Below are positions 6,575-8,622 of a DNA stretch of 8,622 bases, in pieces (positions within the stretch are counted from its first letter, which is position 1; each line of letters opens with the position of its first letter). A program made the translations under genes and the position numbers. The notes beneath the pieces are model-generated. The model was not told the DNA's origin and searched no databases. It was given only the letters and a program-made list of their open reading frames with translations. The DNA comes from Cyanobacteria bacterium OH_PDB_112 (GTDB lineage Bacteria; Cyanobacteriota; Vampirovibrionia; Gastranaerophilales; CAJFVJ01), in NCBI GenBank assembly GCA_023457295.1, contig JAEWLZ010000183.1, positions 1-8,622 of the forward strand, in the 5' to 3' direction.

Positions 6575-6602
6575 AAAAAACAAGCTTTTTATCGTTAAAG
6601 CC
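6575..6602 (-). promoter_or_regulatory. Attenuator-like hairpin in recA leader
   Basis: In the transcript GCUUU (6597-6601) can pair with AAAGC (6584-6588) across an eight-base loop, extendable by one G-U pair, and is followed directly by UUGUUUUUU (6575-6583). The stem is short, but the layout of hairpin plus U-run is that of a weak intrinsic terminator. It lies between the mini-ORF stop and the recA ribosome binding site. Confidence 0.3.
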
Positions 6603-6605
6603 GTT

Positions 6606-6683
6606 TTATTTAATTGCGGGAAAAATATTGCCGATACCGAAGTACACAAGTCCAACCGTAATAAATGAAATTACTATATCCAT
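6606..6683 (-). CDS. Possible 25-aa hydrophobic small protein or leader peptide
   Basis: An ATG at 6681-6683 opens a 25-codon frame ending in TAA at 6606-6608. The peptide begins MDIVISFITVGLVYFGIGN and ends PAIK. It is a single hydrophobic stretch with one acidic residue at the start and one Lys at the end, like a one-pass membrane peptide. It lies wholly inside the predicted recA leader, about 30 bases after the transcription start. The only Shine-Dalgarno-like bases, AGGA, lie 12 bases upstream, which is somewhat far. An in-frame TAA upstream excludes a longer version. It may be a real small membrane protein, a translated leader affecting recA expression, or an open frame by chance. I do not recognise it. 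Confidence 0.35.
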   Translation of the reverse strand: MDIVISFITVGLVYFGIGNIFPAIK

Positions 6684-6717
6684 TAACTTTTAAGTTCCTA
6701 ATCTCTCTAACTTTTAA
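6684..6717. repeat. Direct repeat TAACTTTTAA x2 at recA transcription start
   Basis: Copies at 6684-6693 and 6708-6717 lie 24 bp apart, immediately downstream of the predicted recA -10. The left copy also forms part of an imperfect palindrome (AACTT-N2-AAGTT on the minus strand, 6686-6697). A repressor bound here would block recA transcription, so it is a candidate operator, possibly for SOS control. It does not match the LexA boxes of E. coli, Bacillus or Cyanobacteria that I know. Confidence 0.4.
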
Positions 6718-6721
6718 AAAA

Positions 6722-6751
6722 ATTATAATTTATTCTCAACTTGCTTGTACA
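6722..6751 (-). promoter_or_regulatory. recA promoter
   Basis: A perfect -10 TATAAT (6722-6727) follows, with an 18-base spacer, the -35-like TGTACA (6746-6751), which matches TTGACA at four of six positions. Transcription would begin near 6715, giving a leader of about 175 bases before the recA ATG. Confidence 0.55.
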
Positions 6752-6776
6752 GCTTTTTAAGAAAGTCTTGATAAAG

Positions 6777-6787
6777 ATTGTTACAAT
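6777..6787. repeat. Perfect 11-bp palindrome ATTGTTACAAT
   Basis: ATTGT and ACAAT flank a single central base, 26 bp upstream of the recA -35. It is a plausible binding site for a dimeric regulator. Nothing else supports this and it could be chance. The CDF-CorC gene ends just upstream without a recognisable terminator. Confidence 0.35.
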
Positions 6788-6809
6788 GCAAAACAGTACT
6801 GATTAAGTT

Positions 6810-8622
6810 TTAGTCTTTTTTAACTTCGGCAAAGCCGTCTTTTTTAATCATAGTAAGACGTTCAATCTTATGACCGGATACTTCGTCTATAATAAATTCT
6901 ATATTATTGTCGCTCACTGTATCGCCAACTTCCGCCTCACGTCCCAAAAGACCGAAAACATAGCCGCCGATAGTTTGATAATCTTCTGTCGAAAAATCCA
7001 AGTCGAATTTTTCGTTTATATCTTCTATATCCATACCTGCATCGCATTTTATGGTTTTGTCATCTATTTTATGGTATTCATCTTCCTGTACTTTATCAAA
7101 TTCGTCATAAATTTCGCCGACAATAACTTCTAAAATATCCTCAATTGTTATAATTCCGGCTACACCGCCATGTTCATCTATAATTATAGCGAATTGACTT
7201 TTTGTTGCGGTAAATTCACTTAAAAGTTCTGATATAGCTTTTGTTTCAGGAATTATGTGTATGTCACGAATGAGTTTTTCGATGTTTTCATTTGTATAAC
7301 CATTATTTTTTACAACTTTTAAAACATCTTTAGCGTTTATTACTCCGACAACATTATCTATATTATCTCTGTAAACAGGAATTCTAGTGTGTCCTGACTC
7401 TATTATTTTTTCAACTATTTCGTCTACGCTGTCTTCGATTTCTGCAAAAACCACCTGAGTTCTAGGTACCATGATTTCTGCTGCGACAGTTTTTGTGAAA
7501 TCAAAAAATCTTTTTAAAATTTTTGATTCATCTTTGCTTAAAATATCAAGTTTTGAGCCTTCTTCTATTACTTGAGAGAATTTGCCTTCCCAATTATCTT
7601 CGATATCATTTGCAATCATTTCAATTGTGATATCTGCAATATTTTTAATCTTGCTTTTTATAAGGTATTCTACTCTGTCGGCTATATCATCAGCGTCTTT
7701 TACCTGAATATCGGGCTTGACTTCAATTTCAAGATTTATAAGAAGTCCAGATGTACCTAAATCCATTGTTTTAAGGTCATGAATTCTTGCGACTCCGTGA
7801 ACGTTATTAGCAATTTCTCTTATCATTTTTTCTGTTTGAGGTCCGGCAGCCGCCCCTGTTAAGAAATTTATATTGTTTTTGAGTAAATAAAATGCAAGAA
7901 AAAGCAATATCATACCGATAATTATTGATGCAATAGCATCAGGAATATATGCTAACTTTTCGGGCATGCCGAATTTTGAAATAGTTATTGCGATAAATGC
8001 AACGGTAACGCCCGCTAGTGCGAAAGTATCTTCAAACCAAACAAATTTTGTAGTTGGACTTTTTACTTTGTTTATAATTTTTGCCGATTTGAAAAAAGCC
8101 GAAAATGGGTTGCTGTATTTTACTTCCATTTCCTGTAGTACAGCTTTTACGGCACTTCTTACCGCCCAAAGCTCAAATAAAATACTTCCTATTAAAGCTA
8201 TTGCAATAAAGTGATAATTATTTAAAAAGTCATGAGATTGATTTTGCCCGTGAATAAGTTTTTCAAGACCGTTATTTATAGAAGCAAAAGTACCAACTAA
8301 CATAAGCAAACTTGCAAAAAGCGCCCAAATATTAGCTTCCAGTCCATATCCGAAAGGATGAGCCGAATCAGCAGGGCGAGCACCCCTTTTTAGTCCGATT
8401 AAAAGGCAGAAACTGTTAAAACTGTCCAGCAAGGAGTGGATAGCTTCAGAAAGCATAGCGGCACTTCCAGAAAATAACCAGCAGAACATTTTAATAAAAG
8501 CTATTCCCAAATTTGCGGCTAATGCACGTATTACTGCATTTGTTTTGTAAACAATTTGTAAATTTTTATTTTCTTGTTCTTTAGTCTTCAATTCTATTTT
8601 ATGCTTAGGATCTATACTTAGC
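6810..8622 (-). CDS. CDF cation transporter fused to CBS pair and CorC/HlyC domain, 5' end outside window
   Basis: One uninterrupted frame joins two modules. Numbered from the TTG at 8591, residues 1-330 are a cation diffusion facilitator: about six membrane helices between 20 and 240, SEAIHSLLDS in helix 2 (His52, Asp56), HPFGYGLE (78-85), WFEDTFALAG in helix 5 (Glu187, Asp188), and a cytosolic ZT-dimer-like domain (245-330). These motifs resemble the SLC30A9/ZnT9-like branch. Residues 370-495 are a CBS pair (AEIMVPRTQV, SGHTRIPVYRDN, IIDEHGGVAGIITIEDILE) and 503-590 a CorC/HlyC domain (TIGGYVFGLLGR). CDF proteins export divalent metals by proton antiport; CorC/CNNM modules bind ATP-Mg and serve Mg2+/Co2+ efflux. 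The frame stays open from 8591 to the right edge, and the TTG has no ribosome binding site. I therefore treat it as 5'-truncated. Confidence 0.9.
   Translation of the reverse strand, partial: LSIDPKHKIELKTKEQENKNLQIVYKTNAVIRALAANLGIAFIKMFCWLFSGSAAMLSEAIHSLLDSFNSFCLLIGLKRGARPADSAHPFGYGLEANIWALFASLLMLVGTFASINNGLEKLIHGQNQSHDFLNNYHFIAIALIGSILFELWAVRSAVKAVLQEMEVKYSNPFSAFFKSAKIINKVKSPTTKFVWFEDTFALAGVTVAFIAITISKFGMPEKLAYIPDAIASIIIGMILLFLAFYLLKNNINFLTGAAAGPQTEKMIREIANNVHGVARIHDLKTMDLGTSGLLINLEIEVKPDIQVKDADDIADRVEYLIKSKIKNIADITIEMIANDIEDNWEGKFSQVIEEGSKLDILSKDESKILKRFFDFTKTVAAEIMVPRTQVVFAEIEDSVDEIVEKIIESGHTRIPVYRDNIDNVVGVINAKDVLKVVKNNGYTNENIEKLIRDIHIIPETKAISELLSEFTATKSQFAIIIDEHGGVAGIITIEDILEVIVGEIYDEFDKVQEDEYHKIDDKTIKCDAGMDIEDINEKFDLDFSTEDYQTIGGYVFGLLGREAEVGDTVSDNNIEFIIDEVSGHKIERLTMIKKDGFAEVKKD

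Noticed and set aside
6781..6801. E. coli-type LexA box in the recA spacer
   Set aside because: The minus strand reads TACTGT, matching one half-site, but the other half is absent, and it lies more than 30 bases upstream of the -35.
1..8622. Mobile element, defence island or CRISPR array
   Set aside because: No transposase, integrase, phage, restriction or toxin gene and no spaced repeat array is visible; the content is housekeeping genes plus one pair of unknown genes.

Overview
Every gene supported here is read from the minus strand, so in the order of transcription the window runs from its right edge (8622) to its left edge (1). The DNA is AT-rich and gene-dense, with short spacers and Shine-Dalgarno sites. 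RecA, RNase Y and YmdB are ordinary bacterial housekeeping proteins. The neighbouring pair of Lys/Asn-rich proteins with a short N-terminal tag ending in (S/N)FG recalls, from memory, uncultured gut Cyanobacteria-related lineages (Melainabacteria/Gastranaerophilales). That taxonomic guess is tentative, and a RecA or RNase Y phylogeny would settle it. No mobile element, CRISPR array, tRNA or rRNA is visible.

Right part (6541-8622). A large membrane protein, cut by the right edge, joins a complete cation-diffusion-facilitator (CDF) transporter to a CBS-pair plus CorC/HlyC C-terminal module in one reading frame. After it comes a 269-base spacer holding a good promoter (-10 TATAAT), duplicated AACTTTTAA-type boxes next to the predicted transcription start, a possible 25-codon hydrophobic mini-ORF and a weak attenuator-like hairpin, all in front of recA.

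Middle part (2083-6540). recA is followed by a 200-base spacer with its own promoter and direct repeats, then a tight three-gene operon: rny (RNase Y), ymdB (TIGR00282 metallophosphoesterase) and a PHP-domain phosphoesterase of the TrpH/RNase AM type. The genes abut (TAA|ATG between rny and ymdB; 4 bases between ymdB and the PHP gene). All three products are expected to act on RNA or nucleotides, so this looks like an RNA-turnover unit. The rny frame with its membrane helix has no ATG, GTG or TTG start. The best start is an AUC codon 8 bases after AAGGAG.

Left part (1-2034). A separate promoter drives two overlapping genes (TAATG junction) of unknown function. Their proteins share the first seven residues, MITKIQN, encoded with only synonymous differences, and then diverge. 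At the left edge is the 5' part of a PlsC-like acyltransferase behind an extended -10 promoter.

The items most worth following are the AUC start of rny, the CDF-CorC fusion, the shared tag on the two unknown proteins and the recA leader.
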